Part shown: positions 49,406-57,897 of the stretch, in pieces
Numbering within the stretch: the stretch's first letter is position 1
Layout: every line of letters starts with the position of its first letter
Source of the DNA: Streptomyces sp. NBC_00259
Lineage (GTDB): Bacteria > Actinomycetota > Actinomycetes > Streptomycetales > Streptomycetaceae
DNA length: 64,000 bases
Direction of reading: 5' to 3'
Assembly: GCF_036181745.1 (NCBI RefSeq)
Contig: NZ_CP108080.1
Location: 4,059,501-4,123,500 of the forward strand
The notes under the pieces: model-generated
Told to the model about the DNA's origin: nothing
The model's input: only the letters and a program-made list of their open reading frames with translations
Database searches by the model: none
Program-made: the position numbers and the translations under genes

Positions 49406-50047
49406 ATGGGGACACGAGCAAGGACGCGCGTCCCGCGCCCGGCGACGGCAGCGGACGACACCACGGCGGTGGAGGCCGGCGGCAGCCGGGGCTTCGCCCT
49501 GCTGCTCGTCCTCGCGGGGGCGGCGGGACTGCTCGCCTCCTGGGTCATCACGATGGACAAGTTCAGACTGCTGGAGGATCCGGGCTTCACCCCGGGGTGC
49601 AGCCTCAACCCGGTGGTGTCCTGCGGCAACATCATGAAGAGCGAGCAGGCCGCGGCCTTCGGATTCCCCAACCCGATGCTGGGCCTCGTGTCGTACGCCG
49701 TCGTGATCGGCGTCGGGGCCGGGCTGCTGGCGGGCGCCCGCTACCGCCGCTGGTTCTGGCTCGCCCTCAACGCGGGCACCCTCTTCGGCGTCGTGTTCTG
49801 CACCTGGCTCCAGTTCCAGTCGCTGTACCGCATCGGCGCGCTGTGCCTGTGGTGCTGTCTCGCCTGGGCCGCCACGATCCTGCTGTTCTGCTACGTCACC
49901 CGGCACACCGTGGAACACCGGATGCTCCCGGCGCCGGCCGGCCTGCGCAGAGGTCTGCGCGAATTCGGCTGGGTGCCGCCGGTGCTCTGGGCCGGGATCA
50001 TCGGAATGCTGATCATGACGCGCTGGTGGGACTTCTGGACGAGCTGA
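49406..50047 (+). CDS. Vitamin K epoxide reductase (VKOR) family membrane protein
   Basis: 213 residues; the ATG at 49406 follows AGGGGAGA. A hydrophilic N-terminal 30 residues is followed by five hydrophobic segments. The loop Cys pair lies in PGCSLNPVVSCGNIMKS and the redox-active CxxC in GALCLWCCLAW, as expected for VKOR. VKOR oxidises a DsbA-like thiol partner using menaquinone, making disulfides in exported proteins. No fused thioredoxin domain and no DsbA gene nearby. Exported proteins with Cys pairs, including the chaplins, are natural beneficiaries, but this link is inference. Confidence 0.92.
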   Translation: MGTRARTRVPRPATAADDTTAVEAGGSRGFALLLVLAGAAGLLASWVITMDKFRLLEDPGFTPGCSLNPVVSCGNIMKSEQAAAFGFPNPMLGLVSYAVVIGVGAGLLAGARYRRWFWLALNAGTLFGVVFCTWLQFQSLYRIGALCLWCCLAWAATILLFCYVTRHTVEHRMLPAPAGLRRGLREFGWVPPVLWAGIIGMLIMTRWWDFWTS

Positions 50048-50084
50048 CGCCGCACTCCGTCCTCACACCTCCGGGACTGCGTCC

Positions 50085-51722
50085 TCACACCTCCGGGACA
50101 CGGGCGAAGCGGCCCGCGACATGGAGGTCGGACTCGATGTGGGCCGCGGTGGCCCGGAGTTGGGGCAGCAGCTGGGCCAGGCACTCGTCGGCGGTGCGCC
50201 GTGTGGTGTGCATGGCGACGTTGAGAGCCGCGACGGTCCGGCCCGTGTGGTCGCGGACGGGGACCGCCAGCGAGCGCAGCCCCTCTTCGAGTTCCTCGTC
50301 GACCAGCGCGAAGCCGTCGTCGCGGACCCCGTCGAGGAGTGCGGCGAGATGGGCGGGGTCGATGACGGTACGACGGGTCAGGGGCCGCAGCTCGGTACGG
50401 CCGATCCGGTCCTCGCGCTCCTCGGCGGGCAGGCCGGCGAGCAGGACCCGGCCCATGGACGCGGCGTACGCGGGGAAGCGGGTGCCGATGGTGATGTTGA
50501 CGCTCATGATCCGCTCGGTGGCGACGCGCGCCGTGTAGCGGATGTCGTCGCCGTCGAGGACCGCGAGGGAGGCGGAGTCGTGGACCCGGCCGACCAGTTC
50601 CGCCATGTGCGGTACGGCGATGTCGGGGAGCGGCGTCCGGGAGAGCGCGGGGCAGCCGAGGGAGAGGACGCCGGGGGTGAGCCGGAAGAGGCGCTCCCGT
50701 GAGGTGACGTAGCCGAGGTGCTCCAGGGTGATGAGCGCGCGTCGGGCGGTGGCGCGGGCCAGGCCGGTGGCCTCGGCGACGGAGGTGAGGGGGAGTTCCG
50801 CGCGGCCCTCGCCGAAGGCGGTGACGACGGTCAGGCCGCGGGCCAGGGACTCCACGAAGCCGGCGCCGAGTTCCCGCTTGGACGCCGTGGTCCAGTGGGC
50901 GAGGCCGCTCGGGACGGGCCTCTCGCCGGCCGGCCGGGGCCGGGCAAGCTCCGCCTCCATCGCGGCGACGGTCTCCCGTAGCCGGGGCAGCACGGCCTCA
51001 CCCAGCGACCGCGCCGTGTGGCGGCTGGTGTGGCTGACCACGCTCACCGCGCAGACCACCGCGCCCTGCGGGTCGCGTACGGGCATGGCGACGGCGACCA
51101 GCCCGGGCTCCATCAGCTGGTCGTCGACGGCCCAGCCGGCCTCCCGGGCCCGTGCCGTCCGCTGCCGGAAGGCGTCGTCGGCGTGAGCGCCGTGAGCGCC
51201 GTGAGCGGCCCGTCCGGTGTCCCCGGCGGAGGCGTCACGACCGCGCCGGGCCGCCCATTCCTCATCCGTCCAGGTGGTCGCGAACACCGCGCCCGCCGCC
51301 GTGCGTTCGTACGGCAGCAGATCGCCGATCCGGAAGGTCAGCGACATGGCGCGGCGCCGGGTCGTCTGGTGCACGAAGCGGATGCCGTCGCGGTCGGGTA
51401 CGGCCAGCGACACCGATTCGTCCAGCTCCTCGGCGAGGCGCTCGGCGAGCGGACCGAGCCGTCCCGGGAGTCCGAGCGAGGCGAGATAGGCGTTGCCCAG
51501 TTCCATGAGCCGGGGCGCGAGCCGTGCCTCGTGGCCCTGGAGGCGTACGTAGCCCATGCGCGCGAGCGTGGCCGCGATCCGGTCGACGGTCGAGCGCGCC
51601 AGCCCCGTCGCGCGCACGAGGTCGCTGAGGTCCATCCGGCCGCCCGCGTCGGTGAGCTCGCGCAGCACGGCGATACCGCGCATCAGCGGAGCCACGGCCT
51701 CGGCGGGGGGAGCGGCCGGCAT
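50085..51722 (-). CDS. Tandem IclR-family regulator of the protocatechuate operon
   Basis: 545 residues from the ATG at 51722 (MPAAPPAEAVAPLMRGIAVL). Two complete IclR units lie in one chain: a winged helix at about 12-75 (DLSDLVRATGLARSTVDRIA) with an effector domain, then a second helix-turn-helix at about 305-365 (LTSVAEATGLARATARRALI) with a second effector domain (IRYTARVATERIMSVNITIG). Usual IclR proteins are about 250 residues, so this is a duplication-fusion like PcaR/PobR-type double regulators of Streptomyces. It faces pcaI across a palindrome and probably controls pca genes in response to an aromatic acid. Confidence 0.9.
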   Translation of the reverse strand: MPAAPPAEAVAPLMRGIAVLRELTDAGGRMDLSDLVRATGLARSTVDRIAATLARMGYVRLQGHEARLAPRLMELGNAYLASLGLPGRLGPLAERLAEELDESVSLAVPDRDGIRFVHQTTRRRAMSLTFRIGDLLPYERTAAGAVFATTWTDEEWAARRGRDASAGDTGRAAHGAHGAHADDAFRQRTARAREAGWAVDDQLMEPGLVAVAMPVRDPQGAVVCAVSVVSHTSRHTARSLGEAVLPRLRETVAAMEAELARPRPAGERPVPSGLAHWTTASKRELGAGFVESLARGLTVVTAFGEGRAELPLTSVAEATGLARATARRALITLEHLGYVTSRERLFRLTPGVLSLGCPALSRTPLPDIAVPHMAELVGRVHDSASLAVLDGDDIRYTARVATERIMSVNITIGTRFPAYAASMGRVLLAGLPAEEREDRIGRTELRPLTRRTVIDPAHLAALLDGVRDDGFALVDEELEEGLRSLAVPVRDHTGRTVAALNVAMHTTRRTADECLAQLLPQLRATAAHIESDLHVAGRFARVPEV

Positions 51723-51780
51723 CGGTTCTCCAGGGCGTTGACATGTGTGCCAGGTGCACGCAGACTCATGGCGAGTCGTA

Positions 51781-51798
51781 GATGAACTGTAGTTCATC
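51781..51798. promoter_or_regulatory. Palindromic operator between the IclR regulator and pcaI
   Basis: GATGAACT-GT-AGTTCATC, a perfect 8-bp inverted repeat with a 2-nt centre, midway in the divergent 103-base region and 28 bases before the pcaI start. Likely the IclR-type binding site. Confidence 0.75.
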
Positions 51799-51825
51799 TG
51801 GCGAACGAATCGGGCGGAAGTCTCC

Positions 51826-52584
51826 ATGGACAAAGTCGAGCGGTCCGCCGCCGAGGCGGTCGGCGGCATCGCGGATCACGCGTCGCTCGCCGTCGGCGGC
51901 TTCGGTCTCAGCGGTGTGCCGAACGTGCTGATCGAGGCGGTGCACGCGACCGGAGCGAGCGCGCTCCACGTGGTCTCCAACAACTGCGGGGTCGACGGCG
52001 GCGGACTGGGCGTCCTCCTCGCAGCGGGCCGTATCGCCCGGGTCACCGGCTCCTACATCGGCGACAACAAGGAGTTCGCCCGCCAGTACCTCGCCGGTGA
52101 GATCGAGGTGGAGCTCGTCCCCCAGGGCACGCTCGCCGAACGCCTGCGTGCCGGAGGCTGCGGCATCCCCGCCTTCTACACCCCGGCCGGGGTCGGCACC
52201 CAGGTCGCCGACGGCGGACTGCCCCGGCGCCACGGGCCGGGAGGCACGGTCGTCGTGGCCTCGCCCGCCAAGGAGATCCGGACCTTCGACGGCCGCGACC
52301 ACGTGCTCGAACACGGCATCACCACCGACTTCGCGCTCGTACGCGCCGCCCGCGGCGACCGCCTCGGAAACCTCGTCCTGAACAAGGCCGCCCGCAACTT
52401 CAACCCGCTCGCCGCGATGGCGGGCCGGGTGACGATCGCCGAGGTGGAAGAGCTGGTCGAGCCCGGCGAACTGGACCCCGACGCGGTCCATGTGCCCGGC
52501 ATCTTCGTCCAGCGGGTGGTCCCGCTCACCCCCGGACAGGCGGCGGCGAAGGGGATCGAGAAGAGGACGGTACGGGGCCGATGA
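51826..52584 (+). CDS. pcaI: 3-oxoadipate CoA-transferase subunit A
   Basis: 252 residues. Type I CoA-transferase alpha subunit: LAVGGFGLSGVPNVLIEAVH (CoA-binding glycines), SNNCGVDGGGLGVLLAAGRI, IGDNKEFARQYLAGEIEVEL and FYTPAGVGTQVADG. With PcaJ it moves CoA from succinyl-CoA to 3-oxoadipate. First gene of the operon; its end overlaps pcaJ (ATGA). The promoter region contains the IclR palindrome. Confidence 0.95.
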   Translation: MDKVERSAAEAVGGIADHASLAVGGFGLSGVPNVLIEAVHATGASALHVVSNNCGVDGGGLGVLLAAGRIARVTGSYIGDNKEFARQYLAGEIEVELVPQGTLAERLRAGGCGIPAFYTPAGVGTQVADGGLPRRHGPGGTVVVASPAKEIRTFDGRDHVLEHGITTDFALVRAARGDRLGNLVLNKAARNFNPLAAMAGRVTIAEVEELVEPGELDPDAVHVPGIFVQRVVPLTPGQAAAKGIEKRTVRGR

Positions 52585-53207
52585 GCTGGACGCGCGACGA
52601 GATGGCCGCCCGCGCGGCCGCCGAGCTGGCCGACGGCTCGTACGTGAACCTCGGCATCGGTCTGCCCACGCTCGTACCGAACTTCCTCCCGCCCGGCGTG
52701 GACGTCGTCCTCCACTCGGAGAACGGCATCCTCGGCGTCGGACCGTACCCGTACGAGGAAGACGTCGACCCGGACCTGGTCAACGCGGGCAAGGAGACCG
52801 TCACCACGCTTCCCGGTGCCGCGTTCTTCGACTCCGCCCTCTCCTTCGGCATGATCCGCGGCGGCCACATCGACATCGCCGTCCTGGGAGCCATGCAGGT
52901 CTCCGCGGGCGGCGACCTCGCCAACTGGTCCGTCCCGGGGAGGACGGTCAAGGGCATGGGAGGCGCCATGGACCTCGTCCACGGTGCCCGCCGGGTCGTC
53001 GTCCTGACCGAGCACACCACCAGGGACGGCTCCCCGAAGCTCGTCCAGGAGTGCACGCTGCCGCTCACGGGCAAGGCGTGTGTGCACCGCGTCATCACCG
53101 ATCTCGGGGTGCTCGACGTGACCGCCGACGGGTTCGTGCTCGTCGAGACGGCACCGGGCGTCACCCCCGCCGAGGTACGAGAGAAAACAGGAGCTGAGCC
53201 GGTATGA
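52581..53207 (+). CDS. pcaJ: 3-oxoadipate CoA-transferase subunit B
   Basis: 208 residues, the beta subunit. The catalytic Glu is in LHSENGILGVGPYP; other family stretches are YVNLGIGLPTLVPNFLPPGV, DIAVLGAMQVSAGGDLANWS and VKGMGGAMDLVHGARRVVVL. Works with PcaI. Its start overlaps pcaI and its stop overlaps pcaF, both by four bases, showing translational coupling. Confidence 0.96.
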   Translation: MSWTRDEMAARAAAELADGSYVNLGIGLPTLVPNFLPPGVDVVLHSENGILGVGPYPYEEDVDPDLVNAGKETVTTLPGAAFFDSALSFGMIRGGHIDIAVLGAMQVSAGGDLANWSVPGRTVKGMGGAMDLVHGARRVVVLTEHTTRDGSPKLVQECTLPLTGKACVHRVITDLGVLDVTADGFVLVETAPGVTPAEVREKTGAEPV

Positions 53208-54394
53208 CCGACCGCCTTCGTGACGTCTATGTCGTGGACGCCGTCCGCACCCCCATCGGCAAGTACGGCGGCGCCCTTTCCGGGGTGCGTCCCGACGACC
53301 TCGCCGCCGGAGTGCTCGGCGCCCTCGTCTCCCGGACGCCCGACCTCGACCCGGCCCGTATCGACGACGTCTTCTTCGGCGACGCCAACGGCGCCGGCGA
53401 GGACAACCGCGACGTGGCCCGGATGGCCGTGCTGCTCGCCGGGCTGCCGGTGACCGTGCCGGGCACGACGGTGAACCGGCTGTGCGGCTCCGGTATGGAG
53501 GCCGTCATCCAGGCCGCCCGCGCCATCGCCGTCGGCGACGCGTCGATCGCCGTCGCCGGCGGCGTCGAGTCGATGAGCCGGGCGCCCTGGGTGCTGCAGA
53601 AGCCGGCGCGCGGCTTTCCTGCCGGGCACCAGCAGATGTACTCGACGACGCTCGGCTGGCGCATGGTCAATCCGCGGCTGCCCGACGAGTGGACGGTCGG
53701 ACTCGGCGAGGGCGCCGAGCTGCTCGCCGACCGGTACGGGATCGGGCGGGACGAGCAGGACGCGTTCGCCCTCGCCAGCCACCGGAACGCGGCCCGGGCC
53801 TGGGCCGAGGGGCTGTACGACGGAGAGGTCGTGCCCGTCGACGGCGTGGACCTGGCGCGGGACGAGTGCATCCGCGACAGCACGTCCACGGAGGCCCTGG
53901 CCAAGCTGAAGCCGGTCTTCCGCAAGGACGGGACGGTCACCGCGGGCAACTCCTCCCCGCTCAACGACGGCGCCGCCGCGCTGCTGCTCGTCGACGAGGA
54001 CGGGCTGCGCGCCACCGGCCGCGAACCCCTCGCCCGCATCGGCGCCTCCGCCGTCACCGGCATCGAGCCGCAGTACTTCGGCGCCGGGCCGGTCGAGGCC
54101 GTCCACCGCGCCCTGAAGAAGGCCGGTCGGGAGCTCGGCGACCTGCGCACCGTCGAGCTCAACGAGGCCTTCGCCGCCCAGTCGTTGGCGTGTCTGCGCC
54201 AATGGCCGGGACTCGATCCGGCCGTCGTCAACCCGCGCGGCGGCGCCATCGCCATCGGTCATCCGCTCGGCGCCTCCGGAGCGCGGCTCACCGGCGCCGT
54301 CGCCCACCAGCTCGCCGCCGCGGGTTCCGGCACCGGCCTGGCCACGCTGTGCATCGGCGTCGGGCAGGGGCTGGCCCTGGTCCTGGAGAGGTGA
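53204..54394 (+). CDS. pcaF: 3-oxoadipyl-CoA thiolase
   Basis: 396 residues, thiolase fold. The acyl-carrying Cys is in TVNRLCGSGMEAVIQA near residue 92; the catalytic His and second Cys regions are in GGAIAIGHPLGASGARL and LATLCIGVGQGLAL. It splits 3-oxoadipyl-CoA into acetyl-CoA and succinyl-CoA, the last step of the protocatechuate branch. Length is normal. It overlaps pcaJ and possibly pcaH (GTGA). Confidence 0.95.
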   Translation: MTDRLRDVYVVDAVRTPIGKYGGALSGVRPDDLAAGVLGALVSRTPDLDPARIDDVFFGDANGAGEDNRDVARMAVLLAGLPVTVPGTTVNRLCGSGMEAVIQAARAIAVGDASIAVAGGVESMSRAPWVLQKPARGFPAGHQQMYSTTLGWRMVNPRLPDEWTVGLGEGAELLADRYGIGRDEQDAFALASHRNAARAWAEGLYDGEVVPVDGVDLARDECIRDSTSTEALAKLKPVFRKDGTVTAGNSSPLNDGAAALLLVDEDGLRATGREPLARIGASAVTGIEPQYFGAGPVEAVHRALKKAGRELGDLRTVELNEAFAAQSLACLRQWPGLDPAVVNPRGGAIAIGHPLGASGARLTGAVAHQLAAAGSGTGLATLCIGVGQGLALVLER

Positions 54395-54402
54395 CGGGGC
54401 CG

Positions 54403-55164
54403 ATGACGGCCGGGGGGATTCCGGGTCAGGAGCGGATCAGCGCGGAGATCGCCGCGGCGCACGAGGAGGCGGTGAAGCCCGCGCACCATCCGCGGCGCGA
54501 CTTCGCCCCGTACCGCAGCACCGTCCTGCGGCATCCGCGCCTGCCTCTCGTCCCCGTCGGCGACCCGGAGGCCGCCGAACGGCACGGGCCGGTCCTCGGC
54601 GCCCGGAGCGCGGGCGCAGGGGACGCGGATCTGACGCGGCAGCACACGGGGGAGCCGCTGGGCGAGCGGATCACCGTCACCGGGCGGGTGCTCGACCGGG
54701 CCGGACGGCCGGTGCGCGGCCAGCTCGTGGAGGTCTGGCAGGCCAACGCGGCGGGCCGTTACGCACACGAGCGCGACCGGCATCCGGCGCCGCTCGACCC
54801 GAACTTCACCGGGGTGGGCCGCTGCGTGACGGACGACGAGGGACGGTACGCGTTCACGACGATCCGGCCCGGCGCGTACCCGTGGCGGAACCACGTGGGC
54901 GCCTGGCGGCCCGCGCACATCCACTTCTCGCTGTTCGGGACGGCGTTCACCCAGCGCCTGGTGACCCAGATGTACTTCCCGGGCGACCCGCTCTTCCCGT
55001 ACGACCCGATCCTCCAGTCGGTGACCCACCCGGCGGCCCGCGAACGGCTCGTCGCCGCCTACGACCACGGGCTGTCGCGGCCGGAGTGGTCGCTCGGCTA
55101 TCGCTGGGACATCGTGCTGGACGGCCCTGCGGCGACGCTTCCGGATCCCGGGGAGGACGTGTGA
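54403..55164 (+). CDS. pcaH: Protocatechuate 3,4-dioxygenase beta subunit
   Basis: 253 residues from the ATG at 54403; a GTG at 54391 overlapping the pcaF stop is an alternative. Intradiol dioxygenase fold. The iron ligands are in place: Tyr in ANAAGRYAHERD, Tyr in PGAYPWRNH, and the His pair in RPAHIHFSLFG. PcaG and PcaH together open the ring of protocatechuate to 3-carboxy-cis,cis-muconate. The stop overlaps the pcaG GTG. Confidence 0.94.
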   Translation: MTAGGIPGQERISAEIAAAHEEAVKPAHHPRRDFAPYRSTVLRHPRLPLVPVGDPEAAERHGPVLGARSAGAGDADLTRQHTGEPLGERITVTGRVLDRAGRPVRGQLVEVWQANAAGRYAHERDRHPAPLDPNFTGVGRCVTDDEGRYAFTTIRPGAYPWRNHVGAWRPAHIHFSLFGTAFTQRLVTQMYFPGDPLFPYDPILQSVTHPAARERLVAAYDHGLSRPEWSLGYRWDIVLDGPAATLPDPGEDV

Positions 55165-55709
55165 CGCCGCCGCCCGGCCTTCCTCCCACGCCCTCCCAGA
55201 CCGTGGGCCCGTTCTTCGGCCACGCACTGCCGTACGAGGGCGGAGGCGACATCGCCCCGGCCGGGCATCCCGAGGCGATCACCGTGCACGGCCACGTACG
55301 CGACGGGAACGGCGATCCGGTGCCCGACGCGCTGCTGGAGTTCTGGCAGCCCGGTACCGGGTTCGGGCGGGTCGCGACCGGCCCGGACGGGCGGTGGTCG
55401 CTGCGGACGCTGCCGCCGGCCGCCTCGAGGCCGTACCTGTCGGTGTGCGTGTTCGCCCGCGGGCTGACGCACCATCTGTTCACCCGGGTGTACGTGGGCG
55501 AGGCCGGGGACGACGCGCTGCTCTCCGCGGTGCCGCAGGAGCGCCGGCCGACGCTGCTGGCCCGGCCCGACGGGGAACGGACGTACCGCTTCGACATCCA
55601 TCTGCAGGGGGAGAAGGAGACGGTCTTCCTTGACTTCGACGACGCCGAAGACTCCGGCGACTCCGACGACATCGGCGGCATCGGGGATACCGGGGACTCC
55701 TCCGGGTGA
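55161..55709 (+). CDS. pcaG: Protocatechuate 3,4-dioxygenase alpha subunit with acidic extension
   Basis: 182 residues from the GTG at 55161. Intradiol dioxygenase alpha fold without iron ligands: TPSQTVGPFFGHALPY, LLEFWQPGTGFGRVATGPDG, RPYLSVCVFARGLTHHLFTR, and the family end RFDIHLQGEKETVFLDF. Most relatives stop near this point; here about 22 residues follow (DDAEDSGDSDDIGGIGDTGD), rich in Asp, Gly and Ser. The DNA of this tail is also read, in another frame, as the start of the next gene. Confidence 0.93.
   Translation: MTPPPGLPPTPSQTVGPFFGHALPYEGGGDIAPAGHPEAITVHGHVRDGNGDPVPDALLEFWQPGTGFGRVATGPDGRWSLRTLPPAASRPYLSVCVFARGLTHHLFTRVYVGEAGDDALLSAVPQERRPTLLARPDGERTYRFDIHLQGEKETVFLDFDDAEDSGDSDDIGGIGDTGDSSG
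55630..55709 (+). other. 80-bp out-of-frame overlap of pcaG and the pcaB-pcaD fusion
   Basis: The only usual start codon for the fusion before its conserved domain is the TTG at 55630, with AGAAGGAG 11 bases upstream. From there the two frames share 80 bases. The tract is short-repeat-like (GACGACGCCGAAGACTCC, GGCGACTCCGACGACATC), giving acidic residues in one frame and a Thr/Pro/Ser-rich leader in the other. Confidence 0.65.
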
Positions 55710-57864
55710 CGACGCGGGGCTGTTCTCGCCGGTACGGGCGGGCAGCCCCGTCGAGGCCGCGACCGGCGACGCGGCCTTCCTCCAGGCCCTGCTGGACGCC
55801 GAGGCGGCGCTGGCGCGCGTCCTCGACGCGGCGGCCGGGGGGACCGTCACGGCCGTGGCACGGGCCGAGCGGTTCGACGCCCGGTCGCTGGCGCTGCGGG
55901 CACGGGAGGGCGGGAACCCCGTGATCCCGCTGGTCGCCGACCTCACGGCGGCGGTGGCCGAACGGGATCCGGGGCATGCGGAGTTCGTGCACCGCGGCGC
56001 GACCAGCCAGGACATCCTCGACAGCGCCCTGATGCTGGTGGCCGCGCGGGCACTGGACATGATGACCGCCGATCTGGAACGGACCGCGGCGGCGCTCGGC
56101 ACACTCGCCACCGCGCATCGCACGACCCCGATGCCGGGCCGCACCCTCACCCAGCACGCCGTGCCGACCACCTTCGGTCTCAAGGCGGCGGGCTGGCGGG
56201 CGCTCGTCCTGGACGCGCGCGAACGGCTGACCCGGGTACGGCACTCGCTGCCGGCCCAGCTCGGCGGCGCGGCGGGCACCCTGGCGGCGTTCGGTGCGGA
56301 CGGCCTGTCCGTGGCATCGGCGTACGCGCGCGAACTCGGCCTCGCCGCACCGCAGCTGCCCTGGCATGTGCTGCGTACACCGGTCGCCGACCTGGGCGCG
56401 GCGCTGGCGTTCGGCGCGGGAGCGCTGGGGAAGCTCGCGGCGGACGTGCTGGTGCTGTCCCGCACGGAGGTGGGGGAGCTGGCGGAGGGCACGGGCGGCG
56501 GTTCGTCCGCCATGCCGCACAAGAGCAACCCGGTGCGGGCGACGCTGATCGCCTCCACGGCCCGTCAGGTCCCGGCCCTCGCGGCGGTCCTCCTCGGCTC
56601 GCTCGTCGCCGAGGACGAACGCCCGGCAGGTGCCTGGCACGCGGAGTGGCAGCCGCTGCGGGAGGCACTCCGGCTGGTGGGGGGCGCGGTGCGGGTCGCG
56701 GCCGAACTGTGCGAGGGGCTGGTGGTACGCGGTGACCGGATGCGGGAGAACCTCGAACTGACCGGCGGGCTGGTGGTCTCGGAGCGGGTGGTGGAGGAGC
56801 TCGCGCCGACGATGGGCCGGGCGGCGGCACGGCGGAGGATGACGGAGCAGGGCACGGCCCTCTTCCAGGTCCCGGCCCTGGCACCGCTCGCCGATCCGAC
56901 GGCGTACCTGGGCTGCGCGCCCGCGCTGGTGGACCGGGCCCTGTCACGCGGAGCAATCCACGCCGATCCCAAGACCGGGCGTCCCACAGGAACGGACGGG
57001 GGCGAGGGGCCGGAGGGGTCCGAGGGGCTGGACGGGCAGGAGGGGCGGGCCCGGACCCACCCACCGCAGACCCACCCAGCGGGCCGCACCCGGACCACCA
57101 CCACCGGTGCCGACCACCTGCTCCACCACCGTGCCGAGGGCCCGAAGGACGCCCCCGTCCTCATCCTCGGGCCGTCCCTCGGCACCTCGCTGCGCGTCTG
57201 GGAACCCCAGGCGTCCGCCCTCGCCCGCGACCACCGCGTCATCCGCTGGGACCTCCCCGGCCACGGCGGGTCCCGCCCCGGCCTGCTCCCCGCCGAAGGA
57301 GCGACCGTCGCCGACCTCGGCCGGCACGTCCTCCGGCTCGCCGACGCCGCCGGCGCCGAGACCTTCGCCTACGCCGGGGTCTCCCTCGGCGGTGCCGTCG
57401 GCACGTGGCTGGCCGCGCACCGTCCCGCCCGGGTGACGGGCCTCGCCCTGGTGTGCTCCTCCGCGCGCTTCGGCGCACCCGGCCCCTGGCTGGAGCGGGC
57501 CCGACTCGTCCGTACGCAGGGCATGGCACCGCTCGCCGAGAGCGCCCCCGCCCGCTGGTTCACCCCGGCCTTCACGGAGCACCACGCCCTCGTCGCCGAT
57601 CTGCGGTCCGCCGACCCGGCCGCCTACGCGGCCTGCTGCGAGATCCTGGCGGGTCTCGATCTGCGGCCCGAGCTGCCCCGGATCAGCGCACCCACCCTCG
57701 TCGTCGCCGGCCGCGACGACCGGGCGACGCCGCCCGCCCACGCCCGTGAACTCGCCGACGGCATCAGGGACGCCCAGCTCCTCGAACTGCCACGCGCCGG
57801 ACACCTCGCGGGAGTCGAGCAGCCACAATCCGTACTCACGGCCATGCAGGCCCACTTCGGGTAG
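55630..57864 (+). CDS. pcaB: Fusion of 3-carboxymuconate cycloisomerase (PcaB) and enol-lactone hydrolase (PcaD)
   Basis: 744 residues from a TTG at 55630. Residues about 30-440 are PcaB, a fumarase/aspartase-superfamily cycloisomerase with the signature GGGSSAMPHKSNPV and FVHRGATSQDILDSALMLVA. A Gly/Glu/Thr-rich linker (about 450-492) leads to PcaD at about 495-744, an alpha/beta hydrolase with LILGPSLGTSLRVWEPQ, nucleophile GVSLGGAVG, acid VVAGRDDRATPP and His AGHLAGVEQP. Published Streptomyces loci have PcaD fused to PcaC (PcaL). Here PcaD is fused to PcaB and the chain ends without any PcaC domain. Confidence 0.9.
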   Translation: MTSTTPKTPATPTTSAASGIPGTPPGDDAGLFSPVRAGSPVEAATGDAAFLQALLDAEAALARVLDAAAGGTVTAVARAERFDARSLALRAREGGNPVIPLVADLTAAVAERDPGHAEFVHRGATSQDILDSALMLVAARALDMMTADLERTAAALGTLATAHRTTPMPGRTLTQHAVPTTFGLKAAGWRALVLDARERLTRVRHSLPAQLGGAAGTLAAFGADGLSVASAYARELGLAAPQLPWHVLRTPVADLGAALAFGAGALGKLAADVLVLSRTEVGELAEGTGGGSSAMPHKSNPVRATLIASTARQVPALAAVLLGSLVAEDERPAGAWHAEWQPLREALRLVGGAVRVAAELCEGLVVRGDRMRENLELTGGLVVSERVVEELAPTMGRAAARRRMTEQGTALFQVPALAPLADPTAYLGCAPALVDRALSRGAIHADPKTGRPTGTDGGEGPEGSEGLDGQEGRARTHPPQTHPAGRTRTTTTGADHLLHHRAEGPKDAPVLILGPSLGTSLRVWEPQASALARDHRVIRWDLPGHGGSRPGLLPAEGATVADLGRHVLRLADAAGAETFAYAGVSLGGAVGTWLAAHRPARVTGLALVCSSARFGAPGPWLERARLVRTQGMAPLAESAPARWFTPAFTEHHALVADLRSADPAAYAACCEILAGLDLRPELPRISAPTLVVAGRDDRATPPAHARELADGIRDAQLLELPRAGHLAGVEQPQSVLTAMQAHFG

Positions 57865-57897
57865 TCGCCCACCCGGGCGGAGGAGCGAGGAACACTG

